Shown piece after piece: positions 8,224 to 15,705 of a stretch of 28,797 nt of DNA. Numbering within the stretch: the stretch's first letter is position 1; the number at the start of each line of letters is the position of its first letter. A program made the translations under genes and the position numbers. The notes under the pieces are model-generated. The model ran no database searches, was not told the origin of the DNA, and was given only the letters and a program-made list of their open reading frames with translations. This DNA comes from Desulfuromonas sp. (GTDB lineage Bacteria; Desulfobacterota; Desulfuromonadia; Desulfuromonadales; SZUA-401). The stretch lies in contig PKUI01000062.1 in NCBI GenBank assembly GCA_002869605.1, positions 1 through 28,797 of the forward strand, in the 5' to 3' direction.

Positions 8224-8437
8224 CGCAACCCGGAGTGAATTCGTAGATACGCGCCGCAAAACCGGCATTACACTTGGGCATGTAAGGCGTCTTCCATGTT
8301 CCCTTTTCCACTCCGGGACAGCTTGTCGCACAGGCCGATGGACGATCATCTCCGCGCCGCAGCCAGCTTATGCCCACTGGAACGGAGGCCGCCTTGGTAC
8401 GGCATTCAAACGGTGGGCGAAGAGCCCTGAATGTCCG

Positions 8438-8466
8438 TTGACATGAAACCGTTCCTGCCGTAGCTT
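8438..8466 (+). promoter_or_regulatory. possible sigma-70-type promoter for efpL
   Basis: A perfect -35 TTGACA (8438-8443) is followed after exactly 17 nt by TAGCTT (8461-8466), a poor -10. The expected start is near 8473, about 40 nt before the efpL ATG. Confidence 0.4.
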
Positions 8467-8513
8467 GCCAGCAGCCTGCCTTATGGCAACACTCAACCTT
8501 CGGAGGATATCAA

Positions 8514-9077
8514 ATGCCTACTACCCAGGATTTTAAACGTGGCGTGGTCATTCAACTCGATGCAGCCCCCTGCATGATTCTCGAGGTCACCACCCAGTCC
8601 CCGTCGGCAAGGGGGGGCAACACTCTGGTCAAGACCAAGTATCGCAACCTGCTGACCGGCCAGGTCCTCGAAAAAACCTTCAAATCGGGAGACCGGGTCG
8701 ACGATGCCGACTTCGAACGGCGCAAGGGACAGTTTCTCTACGCCCAGGACGACGGCGGGGTTTTCATGGACATGGAAAACTACGAACAGTACGAGGTCGG
8801 CGCGGAAATTTTCGAACCGATCAAGGGTTTCCTGCTCGATGGGAGCGAAGTCCAGCTCGGCGTTTTCGAAGGCCGGGTGATCATGGCCGATCCCCCCATG
8901 ACCGTCGAACTTGTGGTCGTGGAGACACCACCGGTGATCAAAAATGCGACCGCCACCGCACAGACCAAGGAGGCGTTGCTCGAAACCGGCTTGCGTATCC
9001 AGGTACCCGGCTACCTCGAAAGCGGTGAAAAGGTCAAAATCGACACCCGTGAGTGTCGATTCGTTTCGCGCGCCTGA
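8514..9077 (+). CDS. efpL: elongation factor P-like protein EfpL (YeiP)
   Basis: A 187-residue EF-P paralogue of the YeiP/EfpL subfamily. The domain I tip reads S-P-S-A-R-G-G-N-T, with arginine at position 33 where EF-P has the modifiable lysine. E. coli YeiP has S-P-T-A-R-G-A-A-T at the same place. The C-terminal half has the subfamily block V-V-V-E-T-P-P-V-I-K with A-x-A-x-T-K and L-x-T-G-L-x-I-Q-V-P. It is expected to help ribosomes through polyproline and related arrest motifs without EpmA modification at the tip. GGAGG lies 8 nt upstream of the ATG. Its transcription diverges from efp and the NarL-type regulator. A weak hairpin (TGAAAGG/CCTTTCA) overlaps its stop. Confidence 0.92.
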   Translation: MPTTQDFKRGVVIQLDAAPCMILEVTTQSPSARGGNTLVKTKYRNLLTGQVLEKTFKSGDRVDDADFERRKGQFLYAQDDGGVFMDMENYEQYEVGAEIFEPIKGFLLDGSEVQLGVFEGRVIMADPPMTVELVVVETPPVIKNATATAQTKEALLETGLRIQVPGYLESGEKVKIDTRECRFVSRA

Positions 9078-9163
9078 AAGGCCTCCTGCCTTTCAATAAC
9101 CGGTAGCCAATGGTCCGCACCCTTTTTTGACTTTTCGTGCCCGTCACAGCACTTTGCTTGCTA

Positions 9164-9192
9164 TTGACGGCAACTTAGGTAAAAATTAATCG
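9164..9192 (+). promoter_or_regulatory. possible promoter for the single-domain response regulator
   Basis: TTGACG (9164-9169) and TAATCG (9187-9192) are 17 nt apart in an AT-rich stretch about 50 nt before the start codon. The -35 is good (5/6) but the -10 is weak. Confidence 0.3.
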
Positions 9193-9239
9193 GCTTTTGT
9201 CTCTTCTCGACCGGAAATATCGCAAGGGGATACGATGCT

Positions 9240-9602
9240 ATGAAACGTGTTATTTTAATTGACGATTGCAAGCTGACACTGGCGATGGCCCGCGACATTC
9301 TCGAGCCGGCAGGGTATGAAGTTCTCACGGCCGAATCCGGCATCGAGGCTAATCAGCATATCTATGCGACGCCGCCACCCGACCTGATCATGATCGACGT
9401 GGTGATGCCGATGCTGCAGGGAGACCGTAAGGTGAAGCTGCTCAAGGATCGCGAGACCAGTGCCAAGATCCCGGTGCTGCTGATGTCGAGTAAATCGCTG
9501 GATGAACTCGAGGTCCTGGTGCGCGAATCAGGGGCCGATGGCTACATGCAGAAGCCGTTGCGCCCACAGAACCTGCTGCAGGCCGTTGAGCAATGGACAT
9601 GA
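9240..9602 (+). CDS. single-domain response regulator (CheY-like)
   Basis: A 120-residue stand-alone receiver domain. It has the acidic pair D8-D9, the phospho-acceptor D53 in I-M-I-D-V-V-M-P, a Ser at the switch position (L-L-M-S-S) and the conserved lysine in M-Q-K-P-L. There is no output domain, so it must signal by protein contact. No kinase, chemotaxis or phosphotransfer gene is adjacent. GCAAGGGG lies about 8 nt upstream of the ATG at 9240. It follows efpL on the same strand after 162 nt and probably has its own promoter. Confidence 0.92.
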   Translation: MKRVILIDDCKLTLAMARDILEPAGYEVLTAESGIEANQHIYATPPPDLIMIDVVMPMLQGDRKVKLLKDRETSAKIPVLLMSSKSLDELEVLVRESGADGYMQKPLRPQNLLQAVEQWT

Positions 9603-9936
9603 CAGAGGGTACTTTTCCCCGGTGGGACGTTATCGGTCCTGGATGTTCCAGAAATGAGCCTTTATAGGACATGTGGAGATTGGGGCTAATGTGCCCTCAG
9701 ATGAGAAATAACAGGATAAATAGGACGGTCATGAAAGTGGCCGTCTTTCTGTTTCTGGCATAAGGCAAATCTTCTCAAATGTCTTGCCTTCTAAAGATGT
9801 CACATGTTTGCATGCTTGGGGCCAACTCTCTACGCCTGTCGAGGGCCTCCAGGCATTCTTAAAAGTCACGGTGGATGAGACGCTTTAGCCGTTACTGGAA
9901 TGCGGCATTAATAACAGGCCGGAAGATTCAGTTAAG
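9603..9936. other. gene-free region after the CheY-like gene
   Basis: No coding ORF is credible here. It contains one terminator-like hairpin (9724-9748) and a second loose inverted repeat (AAGGCAA 9762-9768 with TTGCCTT 9784-9790, 15-nt loop). Base composition is AT-richer than the flanks, and continues so into the small membrane ORF. Confidence 0.6.
9724..9755 (+). terminator. terminator-like hairpin downstream of the CheY-like gene
   Basis: A 7-bp stem, GACGGTC (9724-9730) with GGCCGTC (9739-9745, one G-T pair), is followed by an interrupted T run (TTTCTGTTTCT). It lies 120 nt past the stop at 9602. Confidence 0.55.
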
Positions 9937-10224
9937 ATGATAACTGATTATGTAATAGCAGATATTCTGTTGGCACTATCGGCAGTCACTTGGGTGGCTT
10001 GCATCCTAGTGAATTTATCGATTCAGCTACGTTACATATCTAGGGCCGACGGCTTTCTTTTTAGCCTTTTTGTTGGATCGTTAAAATTCGATTACACGTC
10101 TATCACAAGGCGGATGTCATCTCGTGACGCTAAGCTTTATTTGTTCAGCTTTATGGGGGTGTTTCTGCTGTTTATTCCCGGTGCCGACTACATTGGCTCA
10201 GTTGTGCGTAAGTATCTTTACTAG
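9937..10224 (+). CDS. small hypothetical membrane protein
   Basis: A 95-residue ORF with two clear hydrophobic helices (about residues 9-29 and 68-84). They are joined by a basic segment containing R-Y-I-S-R and S-I-T-R-R-M-S-S-R-D, and the protein ends R-K-Y-L-Y. I recognise no family. The ribosome binding site is poor (AAGA a few nt upstream). The codons are AT-richer than in neighbouring genes, which may indicate acquisition by transfer or relaxed selection. It stands alone between two non-coding stretches. The helical pattern argues for a real protein; the weak start signal argues against. Confidence 0.55.
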   Translation: MITDYVIADILLALSAVTWVACILVNLSIQLRYISRADGFLFSLFVGSLKFDYTSITRRMSSRDAKLYLFSFMGVFLLFIPGADYIGSVVRKYLY

Positions 10225-10369
10225 AACTCACGGATTACAAAAAAGAGCCGCAACTAGCAGTGGTTATTCTAAATCCTCCCATAAGTGATTCTTACATCAC
10301 CTGGGGACTTATAAAAAGGGCCCACACTCGATTCCAAAATCCCTGATTTATTTATCTTCAGTCGTCTCC

Positions 10370-11383
10370 CTACCCCTCGGAGTTTGCCACCTTTACCAGC
10401 CGCCCATCGGGAGCCCGCAGCACAGCCTTGCCCCCTTCCGCAACCAGGGCCTGTTCCGCAACCGGCACCTTGCCGTAACCGCCGGGCAGATCAACCACGT
10501 AGTGCGGCAGGGCCAGGCCACTGACCCGTCCGGCAAGTTCGGAAAACAGTTTACGCCCCCGCTCCAGCGTTACACGAAAATGCGCTGTGCCTGCTGCCAG
10601 GTCCGGGTGATGGAGATAGTAGGGGCGTATCCGTAGCCGCAACAGCCCGACAAACAATCTTTCGAGGACGGTATGATCATCATTAACCCCCTTGAGCAGC
10701 ACCGTCTGGCTGCCAAGCGGCAGACCGGCATCACTCAGCAGGCGGCAGGCCGCAGCCAGCTCGGGGGTCAGCTCGGCAGGGTGGTTCACATGCAGCATCA
10801 CGAACAGAGGCGGATCTCCCTGTAACATCGAGACCAGGCCGGGGGTAACCTTTTCCGGGCTCACCACCGGCAACCGCGTGTGCAAACGGAGCAGTTGCAG
10901 ATGGGGAATGCCCCGCAGACGGCTGAGAAGCTCTGCCAGGGACTCGGCTGGCAACAGCAACGGATCCCCACCGGTGAGGATCACCTCGCGCAGTTCGCGG
11001 TGCTGTTGCAGATAGGCGAACAGGGCCTCACGCCCCTGCGCATCGAACTGCGCGTAGTTTTCGAAGCTGCGCCCCTTGCGGAAACAGAAACGGCACAGGG
11101 CCGCGCAACGATCAGTAGCGAGCAGCAGGGCGCGGTCGGCATGCCGATGCACCAGACCGGGCAGCGGCGTATGCTGTTGCTCGGCCAACGGGTCGGGCAC
11201 GTGTCCCGGCGAGGTCTCGAGCTCCAGCGGATCGGGGTCAAACTGGCGCGCAACCCCGGCCTCACCGGCGTCGATCAATTGCTCAAGGTGCCGGGTAAGC
11301 CGCTGCGGGTAGTGCTCCAACACCTCTGCCAGGCGTCCGCTCCCGTCAGCGACCGAAACAACAGTTTGCCCCGCACCGCTCAT
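10370..11383 (-). CDS. epmB: KamA-family radical SAM enzyme, probable EF-P beta-lysylation protein EpmB
   Basis: A 337-residue lysine 2,3-aminomutase-family protein, close to E. coli EpmB (342) and shorter than catabolic aminomutases. The radical SAM cluster is C93-x3-C97-x2-C100 in D-R-C-A-A-L-C-R-F-C-F. I-L-T-G-G-D-P-L-L follows, and the PLP lysine is expected in the C-terminal D-L-P-G-G-Y-G-K. EpmB converts (S)-alpha-lysine to (R)-beta-lysine, which EpmA attaches to EF-P. Presence of efp and epmA 3-5 kb away supports this role over lysine degradation. Its ATG overlaps the stop of the MauE-like gene (ATGA). It is the last gene of the slyX operon; I see no clear terminator after it. Confidence 0.88.
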   Translation of the reverse strand: MSGAGQTVVSVADGSGRLAEVLEHYPQRLTRHLEQLIDAGEAGVARQFDPDPLELETSPGHVPDPLAEQQHTPLPGLVHRHADRALLLATDRCAALCRFCFRKGRSFENYAQFDAQGREALFAYLQQHRELREVILTGGDPLLLPAESLAELLSRLRGIPHLQLLRLHTRLPVVSPEKVTPGLVSMLQGDPPLFVMLHVNHPAELTPELAAACRLLSDAGLPLGSQTVLLKGVNDDHTVLERLFVGLLRLRIRPYYLHHPDLAAGTAHFRVTLERGRKLFSELAGRVSGLALPHYVVDLPGGYGKVPVAEQALVAEGGKAVLRAPDGRLVKVANSEG

Positions 11384-11814
11384 GAGGTCTCCCGCTGGGG
11401 GTCGATACCCCGCAGATGGAACACCATGTGGGCCGCAACCAGCAGCAGGAAATCACGCACCAACGCCTGCCAGGGGCTCGTCGGATCGGCAGCCGCGAAG
11501 CAGCCGCAATCGATCTCCAGCCCCCGCGCTATCACGCTGGCCAGCACCGCGATGAACAGTCCGGTCAGCGCCGTAGCCACCAGTGCTGCAGCGCGCACAT
11601 GCCGGTTCACCACCAGCAGCCCTCCGGCCAGGATCTCCATCCAGGGCAAGGCCGCCGCCACCAGGTAGTTCAGGTTGAAAGGGAGCAGTTGATAGGCGGC
11701 CACGCCCCCGGCAAAAGTCTGTACATCTTGTGCCTTGACGACTCCGGCATACAGGAAGGCTCCGCCCAGCAGCAGACGACAGGCATGGTAAACCCAACGC
11801 TGCGCGCGGCTCAT
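11380..11814 (-). CDS. MauE/DoxX-family redox-associated membrane protein
   Basis: A 144-residue integral membrane protein with four hydrophobic helices and a cysteine pair in L-E-I-D-C-G-C-F before the last helix. This pattern fits MauE/DoxX-like proteins linked to disulfide or thiol chemistry at the membrane. I start it at 11814, where ATG overlaps the rhodanese stop (ATGA); the in-frame extension to 11853 lies inside the rhodanese gene. The pairing of a rhodanese with a MauE-like protein suggests sulfur or disulfide transfer at the cytoplasmic membrane. That is inference from context. Confidence 0.85.
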   Translation of the reverse strand: MSRAQRWVYHACRLLLGGAFLYAGVVKAQDVQTFAGGVAAYQLLPFNLNYLVAAALPWMEILAGGLLVVNRHVRAAALVATALTGLFIAVLASVIARGLEIDCGCFAAADPTSPWQALVRDFLLLVAAHMVFHLRGIDPQRETS

Positions 11815-12320
11815 GGTCTGTCTCCCTGCAGCGGCTGGCCAGCGTCGCGCCACTCGGGGAAACCACCCTCGAAGACCCGCACCTTGCGAAAGCCGTTGTG
11901 CAGCAGCAACAGGGCGAGGTCGTAGGAATCTGGGCAGCCGTAGCCGTTACAGTAAACCACCAGGGTGCGCCCCGCATCGACCTGCGCGACAAACGCATCC
12001 AGTCCGCTCTCGACCTCGGCCAACGGCAGGTTGTAAGCGGCCGGCAGGTGGCCCTGGGCAAACTGTTCCGGCAGCCGTGCATCGACCGCCAGCCCCCCCG
12101 CTGCCAGCAGTTCCGCCACCTCGTCGAGCATCACCGGCTCAGGCAAGCTCTCCAAGGTACTCGTCGCCGGGCGTTCCACCTCCCCGCTCAACACCTGGCG
12201 CAGCAGCCCGACGTTGGCGGAGAGCCCGATGAGAATACCGAGGCTGACGATCACCACGCACTCGAGCAACAGACGCGGCCAGGCGTCACGCGGGGGGTAA
12301 TTCCACAGCCAGTTACTCAT
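11811..12320 (-). CDS. membrane-anchored rhodanese-like protein
   Basis: A 169-residue protein. One N-terminal helix (about 17-36) is followed by a rhodanese fold (about 60-165) with V-D-A-R, G-H-L-P-A-A-Y-N-L-P, the active-site loop V-V-Y-C-N-G-Y-G-C-P (C124 catalytic, C129 extra) and G-G-F-P-E-W. Rhodaneses carry persulfide on the loop cysteine. The loop here lacks the R/K that usually closes it, which suggests an unusual acceptor. The domain probably sits in the periplasm. It overlaps slyX upstream by 8 nt and the MauE-like gene downstream by 4 nt, so it is translationally coupled on both sides. Confidence 0.9.
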   Translation of the reverse strand: MSNWLWNYPPRDAWPRLLLECVVIVSLGILIGLSANVGLLRQVLSGEVERPATSTLESLPEPVMLDEVAELLAAGGLAVDARLPEQFAQGHLPAAYNLPLAEVESGLDAFVAQVDAGRTLVVYCNGYGCPDSYDLALLLLHNGFRKVRVFEGGFPEWRDAGQPLQGDRP

Positions 12321-12504
12321 CGGGGGAGATCCCGGGCTCGGGAGCGAGCGTCGCGAGCATCTCCTTAAGCCGTCCGTTATCCAGCTCGAGCTGTCGCACC
12401 CGGTCAGCGAGTTCGATCACCACCTCGTTGAGCTCATCGATGGTCCGCTGCTGATAGGTCAGGCGTACCTCGAGGTCGTCCTGGCGCTGTTCAATCTTTT
12501 TCAT
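12313..12504 (-). CDS. slyX: SlyX-family small coiled-coil protein
   Basis: A 63-residue acidic coiled-coil protein with the SlyX pattern: I-E-Q-R-Q-D-D-L-E-V-R-L-T-Y-Q-Q-R-T-I-D-E-L-N, then V-x-x-L-A-D-R-V-R-Q-L, and a short Pro-containing tail. Its function in bacteria is not established. Two in-frame ATGs are near (12510 and 12504). I prefer 12504 because GGAGG lies 9 nt upstream, against 3 nt for the other. It is the first gene of the operon running through rhodanese, MauE-like and epmB. Confidence 0.85.
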   Translation of the reverse strand: MKKIEQRQDDLEVRLTYQQRTIDELNEVVIELADRVRQLELDNGRLKEMLATLAPEPGISPDE

Positions 12505-12533
12505 CTTCATTCCCCTCCATATCGCTGGACGGT

Positions 12534-12562
12534 ATGCTAGCAGATGCCCCTGCGGCGCGCAA
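12534..12562 (-). promoter_or_regulatory. probable promoter of the slyX-rhodanese-mauE-epmB operon
   Basis: On the minus strand TTGCGC (12557-12562) and an extended -10, TGC-TAGCAT (12534-12542), are spaced 17 nt apart. This puts the start about 20-25 nt before slyX. It is divergent from the cytochrome oxidase promoter at 12580-12607. Confidence 0.45.
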
Positions 12563-12579
12563 TTACCGGCTCTATATCG

Positions 12580-12607
12580 TTGCACATTTCGGACAAACAG
12601 GTATCAT
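12580..12607 (+). promoter_or_regulatory. probable promoter of the cytochrome oxidase operon
   Basis: TTGCAC (12580-12585) and TATCAT (12602-12607, 5/6 match) are spaced 16 nt apart. The expected start is near 12614, giving a leader of about 30 nt before sco. The two operons are divergent from a shared ~140-nt gap. Confidence 0.5.
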
Positions 12608-12645
12608 TGCACGATTAATCCTTATCCGTTAGGTCTGATACGAAT

Positions 12646-13467
12646 ATGCCCCCGACAACCACCTCACCCCCGCTATGCTGTGCCTTCATCATTATCGCAA
12701 TGATGCTGGTTACGCTCACCCTGCCGGCTATTGCCGAGGAGAACCATTCCCATGCTTCGCCGGATAACGTCGGTCTCGACGAAAGGCTCGGGGCCCTTCT
12801 TCCCCTTGACCTGACCTTCACCGACGAAAAGGGCCAACAACACACGCTACGCGAACTGGTGACCGGCCCGACCCTGATCCTGCCGATCTACTACAAGTGC
12901 CCGAACGTATGCAATTTCATGCAGGCCGGTGTGGCCAGCGTGCTCAAGGATGTCGGCCGCGAAGCCGGCAAGGATTATCACGTCATCTCGATCAGCTTCG
13001 ACGAGACCGAAACGGTTCACAACGCGCAGTCGGCTTCCCGGCTCTACCGCGGACTGGCCGGTGAACAATTCCCGGACAGGGCCTGGACCTTTCTCATCGG
13101 ACAACCGGAAGCGTTTAGCACCTTTCTCGACGCCGCTGGCTACCACTTCATGCGCCAGGGGGTCGACTTCGTACACCCGGTAGTCTCGTTCGTTATCGAC
13201 AAGGATGGACGATTGATCCGTTACCTGCACGGCGTCCGCCCGCTGCCGAAGGATCTGACCCTGGCCTTCTTTGAAGCCGAAAAAGGCCGCGCCGGGGCCA
13301 CCATCCGTACCATGGTGCAATACTGTTTCAGCTATGACCCGCAACAGAAAACCTACGTCTTTAACCTGCTGCGCGTCTCGGCCACCGCCATCCTGGCGAC
13401 GCTCGGCATCTTCCTCGCCTTCCTGGTCTTCGGAGGCAAGAAAAAGAAGAAGGGTTCTCATCCATGA
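12646..13467 (+). CDS. SCO1/SenC-family copper chaperone for cytochrome oxidase
   Basis: A 273-residue protein that delivers copper to the CuA site of cytochrome oxidase or reduces its cysteines. An N-terminal signal/anchor (about 12-30) precedes a thioredoxin-like domain with the copper ligands C85-x3-C89 (K-C-P-N-V-C) and H177 (V-D-F-V-H-P-V-V). The D-K-D-G-R-L strand follows. A second transmembrane helix near the C-terminus (about 245-264) ends in a run of lysines, which is unusual for classical Sco proteins but fits a twice-anchored periplasmic domain. It starts the oxidase operon and overlaps coxA by 4 nt (ATGA). Confidence 0.93.
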   Translation: MPPTTTSPPLCCAFIIIAMMLVTLTLPAIAEENHSHASPDNVGLDERLGALLPLDLTFTDEKGQQHTLRELVTGPTLILPIYYKCPNVCNFMQAGVASVLKDVGREAGKDYHVISISFDETETVHNAQSASRLYRGLAGEQFPDRAWTFLIGQPEAFSTFLDAAGYHFMRQGVDFVHPVVSFVIDKDGRLIRYLHGVRPLPKDLTLAFFEAEKGRAGATIRTMVQYCFSYDPQQKTYVFNLLRVSATAILATLGIFLAFLVFGGKKKKKGSHP

Positions 13468-15089
13468 ACGATATGGCTTCCCCTGCCCCGGCCGACCGCG
13501 GCTTCTTCTGCGAAGGAAAACCCGGTCTGCTCGGCTGGATTCTCTCCACCGACCACAAGCGCATCGGCCTGCTCTACCTCTGGAGCATCATCAGCTTCTT
13601 TAGCGTCGGCGTGCTGCTCGGTCTGCTGATCCGCCTCGAGCTGATCGCGCCGGGAGAGACGATCATGGGGGCACAGACCTACAACGCGCTGTTCACCCTT
13701 CACGGGGTGATCATGATCTTTCTGTTCATCATCCCCGGCATCCCGGCGGCCTTCGGCAACCTGGTCATGCCGATCCAGATCGGCGCCCGCGACGTCGCGT
13801 TTCCCAAGCTCAACCTGCTCTCCTGGTGGCTGTATATCGGCGGCGCAGCGCTCGCCCTGACCGCCCTGTTCACCGGCGGCGGTCCTCCCGATACCGGCTG
13901 GACCTTCTACGTGCCGTTCTCGACCCAGACCAGCACCAACGTCTCGCTGGCCACCGTGGCTGTCTTCGTCCTCGGTTTTTCCTCGATCCTCACCGGCCTG
14001 AACTTCGTCACCACCATCCACCGCCTGCGCACCGAGGGCATGACCTGGATGCGCATCCCGCTGTTCACCTGGTCGCTGTATGCCACCGCCTGGATCCAGA
14101 TTCTCGCCACGCCGGTGCTCGGCATCACCGTGGCGCTGGTTTTCGCCGAGCGGGTCATCGGCACCGGGCTGTTCGACCCGGCCCAGGGAGGCGACCCGAT
14201 CATGTACCAGCACCTGTTCTGGATCTATTCGCATCCGGCGGTCTACATCATGGTGCTGCCCGGCATGGGCGTGGTCTCCGACATCATCCCGGTGTTTGCG
14301 CGCAAGCCGGCCTTCGGTTACAAGGCGATCGTGGTTTCAAGCCTCGCCATCGCCTTTGCCGGATCGCTGGTCTGGGCGCATCACATGTACACCAGCGGCA
14401 TGTCCGACACCGCGGTGCTGGTGTTTTCGTTTTTAACCTTTGTCGTTGCCATCCCCTCGGCGATCAAGGTCTTCAACTGGCTGGCGACCCTCTACCAGGG
14501 TTCGATCCTGCTCGACCCACCGCTGCTGTTCGCCTTCTCCTTTATCCTGCTGTTTACCATCGGCGGCCTCACCGGCCTGGTACTCGGCGCCGCGGCCACC
14601 GATGTTCACGTGCATGACACCTACTTCGTGGTCGGACACTTCCACTTCACCATGTTCGGCGGTACCGGCATGGCGTTCTTCGCCGCCATGCACTACTGGC
14701 TGCCGAAGATCTACGGCCGCATGTACAACAAGGAGATCGCCACCGTTTCCTGGGCGACAATCTTCATCGGCTTCTGCACCCTGTATATCTCGATGAAGGT
14801 TGTCGGCATGCAGGGGATGCCGCGCCGCTACTACGATTACGTCCCCGAGTTTACGGGGCTCAACCAGCTGGCGACGGTCGGCTCGTGGATTCTTGCCGTC
14901 GGGCTGATCATCATGTTCGCCAACCTCATCCGTGGCTGCATCAAGGGGGCGCCGGTCCCCGCCAACCCGTGGGGCGGCGCAAGCCTCGAATGGCAGATCC
15001 CCTCGCCGCCGCCGACCGAGAACTTCGGCGAAGAAGACCCGGTGGTCAGCCACGGTCCCTACGACTTCAAGAAGGCGGGGATTCTATGA
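13464..15089 (+). CDS. coxA: cytochrome c oxidase subunit I (haem-copper oxidase, A2 type)
   Basis: A 541-residue catalytic subunit with 12 predicted helices. It reduces O2 to water at the haem a3-CuB site. Ligands visible: H80 and H394 (low-spin haem), H257, H306 and H307 (CuB) and H392 (haem a3). H257-P-A-V-Y261 gives the cross-linked Tyr. The K-channel lysine is K335 (A-I-K-V-F-N-W), and the D-channel entrance D110 in A-R-D-V-A-F-P is present. The glutamate that normally ends the D channel is replaced by Y255-S256 (W-I-Y-S-H-P), the hallmark of A2-type oxidases. It is coupled to sco and to coxC through ATGA overlaps. Confidence 0.98.
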   Translation: MNDMASPAPADRGFFCEGKPGLLGWILSTDHKRIGLLYLWSIISFFSVGVLLGLLIRLELIAPGETIMGAQTYNALFTLHGVIMIFLFIIPGIPAAFGNLVMPIQIGARDVAFPKLNLLSWWLYIGGAALALTALFTGGGPPDTGWTFYVPFSTQTSTNVSLATVAVFVLGFSSILTGLNFVTTIHRLRTEGMTWMRIPLFTWSLYATAWIQILATPVLGITVALVFAERVIGTGLFDPAQGGDPIMYQHLFWIYSHPAVYIMVLPGMGVVSDIIPVFARKPAFGYKAIVVSSLAIAFAGSLVWAHHMYTSGMSDTAVLVFSFLTFVVAIPSAIKVFNWLATLYQGSILLDPPLLFAFSFILLFTIGGLTGLVLGAAATDVHVHDTYFVVGHFHFTMFGGTGMAFFAAMHYWLPKIYGRMYNKEIATVSWATIFIGFCTLYISMKVVGMQGMPRRYYDYVPEFTGLNQLATVGSWILAVGLIIMFANLIRGCIKGAPVPANPWGGASLEWQIPSPPPTENFGEEDPVVSHGPYDFKKAGIL

Positions 15090-15691
15090 GCGAGCATGTG
15101 CACAAGGACTACACCGGCGCCAAGTTCGGCATGTGGCTGTTTCTATTCACCGAGGTCATGCTGTTCGGCGGGCTGTTCATCCTCTACGCCGTCTACCTGC
15201 AGCGCTACCCGCAGGAGTTCGTCACCGCCGGCAAAGAACTCAACGTCTGGTTCGGCGGCGGCAACACCCTGGTACTGCTGACCAGTTCCCTGTGCGTAGC
15301 GCTCTCGATCACCGCCCTGCGCCGTGGATCAACGCGGCTCTGCCTCGGCCTGCTCGGTGCTACCATCGCCTGCGCCGCGCTGTTCATGGTCAACAAGTTC
15401 TTCGAGTGGAGCGCCAAGATCGGCCACGGCATCTACCCCGGCTCGGCGCACCTGAAAGAGCTGCAGCCGGGCGAGATGGTGTTCTTCAACCTTTACTATT
15501 TGACCACCGGCCTGCATGGAGTGCACGTGGTAGTCGGCGCGACGATCATCGTCTGGACCATGGTGCTCATCCACAAAGGGCGGGTGCATGCCGACGACTG
15601 GGTGATGCTCGAGAATGCCGGCCTCTACTGGCACCTGGTCGATTTGATATGGATCTTCATCTTCCCGCTTTATTACCTGATCCTTCACTAG
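15086..15691 (+). CDS. coxC: cytochrome c oxidase subunit III
   Basis: A 201-residue membrane protein with five helices, the short form of subunit III. Family features are G-M-W-L-F-L-F-T-E-V-M-L-F-G, the conserved F-F-x-x-x-E-W-like segment (N-K-F-F-E-W), F-F-x-L-Y-Y-L-T-T-G-L-H-G-x-H-V and the C-terminal Y-W-H-L-V-D-L-I-W-I-F-I-F-P-L-Y-Y. I start it at 15086, where the ATG overlaps the coxA stop; upstream in-frame extension lies inside coxA. The subunit stabilises subunit I. Confidence 0.95.
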   Translation: MSEHVHKDYTGAKFGMWLFLFTEVMLFGGLFILYAVYLQRYPQEFVTAGKELNVWFGGGNTLVLLTSSLCVALSITALRRGSTRLCLGLLGATIACAALFMVNKFFEWSAKIGHGIYPGSAHLKELQPGEMVFFNLYYLTTGLHGVHVVVGATIIVWTMVLIHKGRVHADDWVMLENAGLYWHLVDLIWIFIFPLYYLILH

Positions 15692-15705
15692 CACGAGGTG
15701 AGATC

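Larger units (their letters stand above)
7961..8513. other. 553-nt gene-free region between the response regulator and efpL
   Basis: No ORF here has convincing codon structure, a ribosome binding site or family features. 7961-8190 is AT-richer. A hairpin and a terminator at 8165-8223 have no + strand gene upstream of them. 8224-8430 is GC-rich with short inverted segments, but I could not match it to a known riboswitch or to 6S, SRP, tmRNA or RNase P RNA. A possible efpL promoter lies at 8438-8466. On the minus strand an extended -10 (TGTGATAAT, 7999-8007) could serve the response regulator. Confidence 0.6.

Noticed and set aside
8186..8377. Minus-strand 63-codon ORF in the gap before efpL
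   Set aside because: It overlaps the orphan terminator, lacks a ribosome binding site and has no recognisable motif.
8224..8437. GC-rich segment considered as 6S RNA or a cobalamin or other riboswitch
   Set aside because: I could not match the defining conserved bases or stems of any of these families by eye.
7388..8446. 352-codon plus-strand ORF through the NarL-type regulator
   Set aside because: Its first half is the antisense of a well-supported response regulator and the rest crosses the orphan terminator; no family features or ribosome binding site.
10283..10313. ATAAGT...ACTTAT inverted repeat considered as the epmB terminator
   Set aside because: Only 6 bp of outer stem, a long loop and no adjacent T run on the minus strand.
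13458..14234. 258-codon minus-strand ORF opposite coxA
   Set aside because: It is antisense to an unmistakable cytochrome oxidase subunit I; composition is shadow-like.
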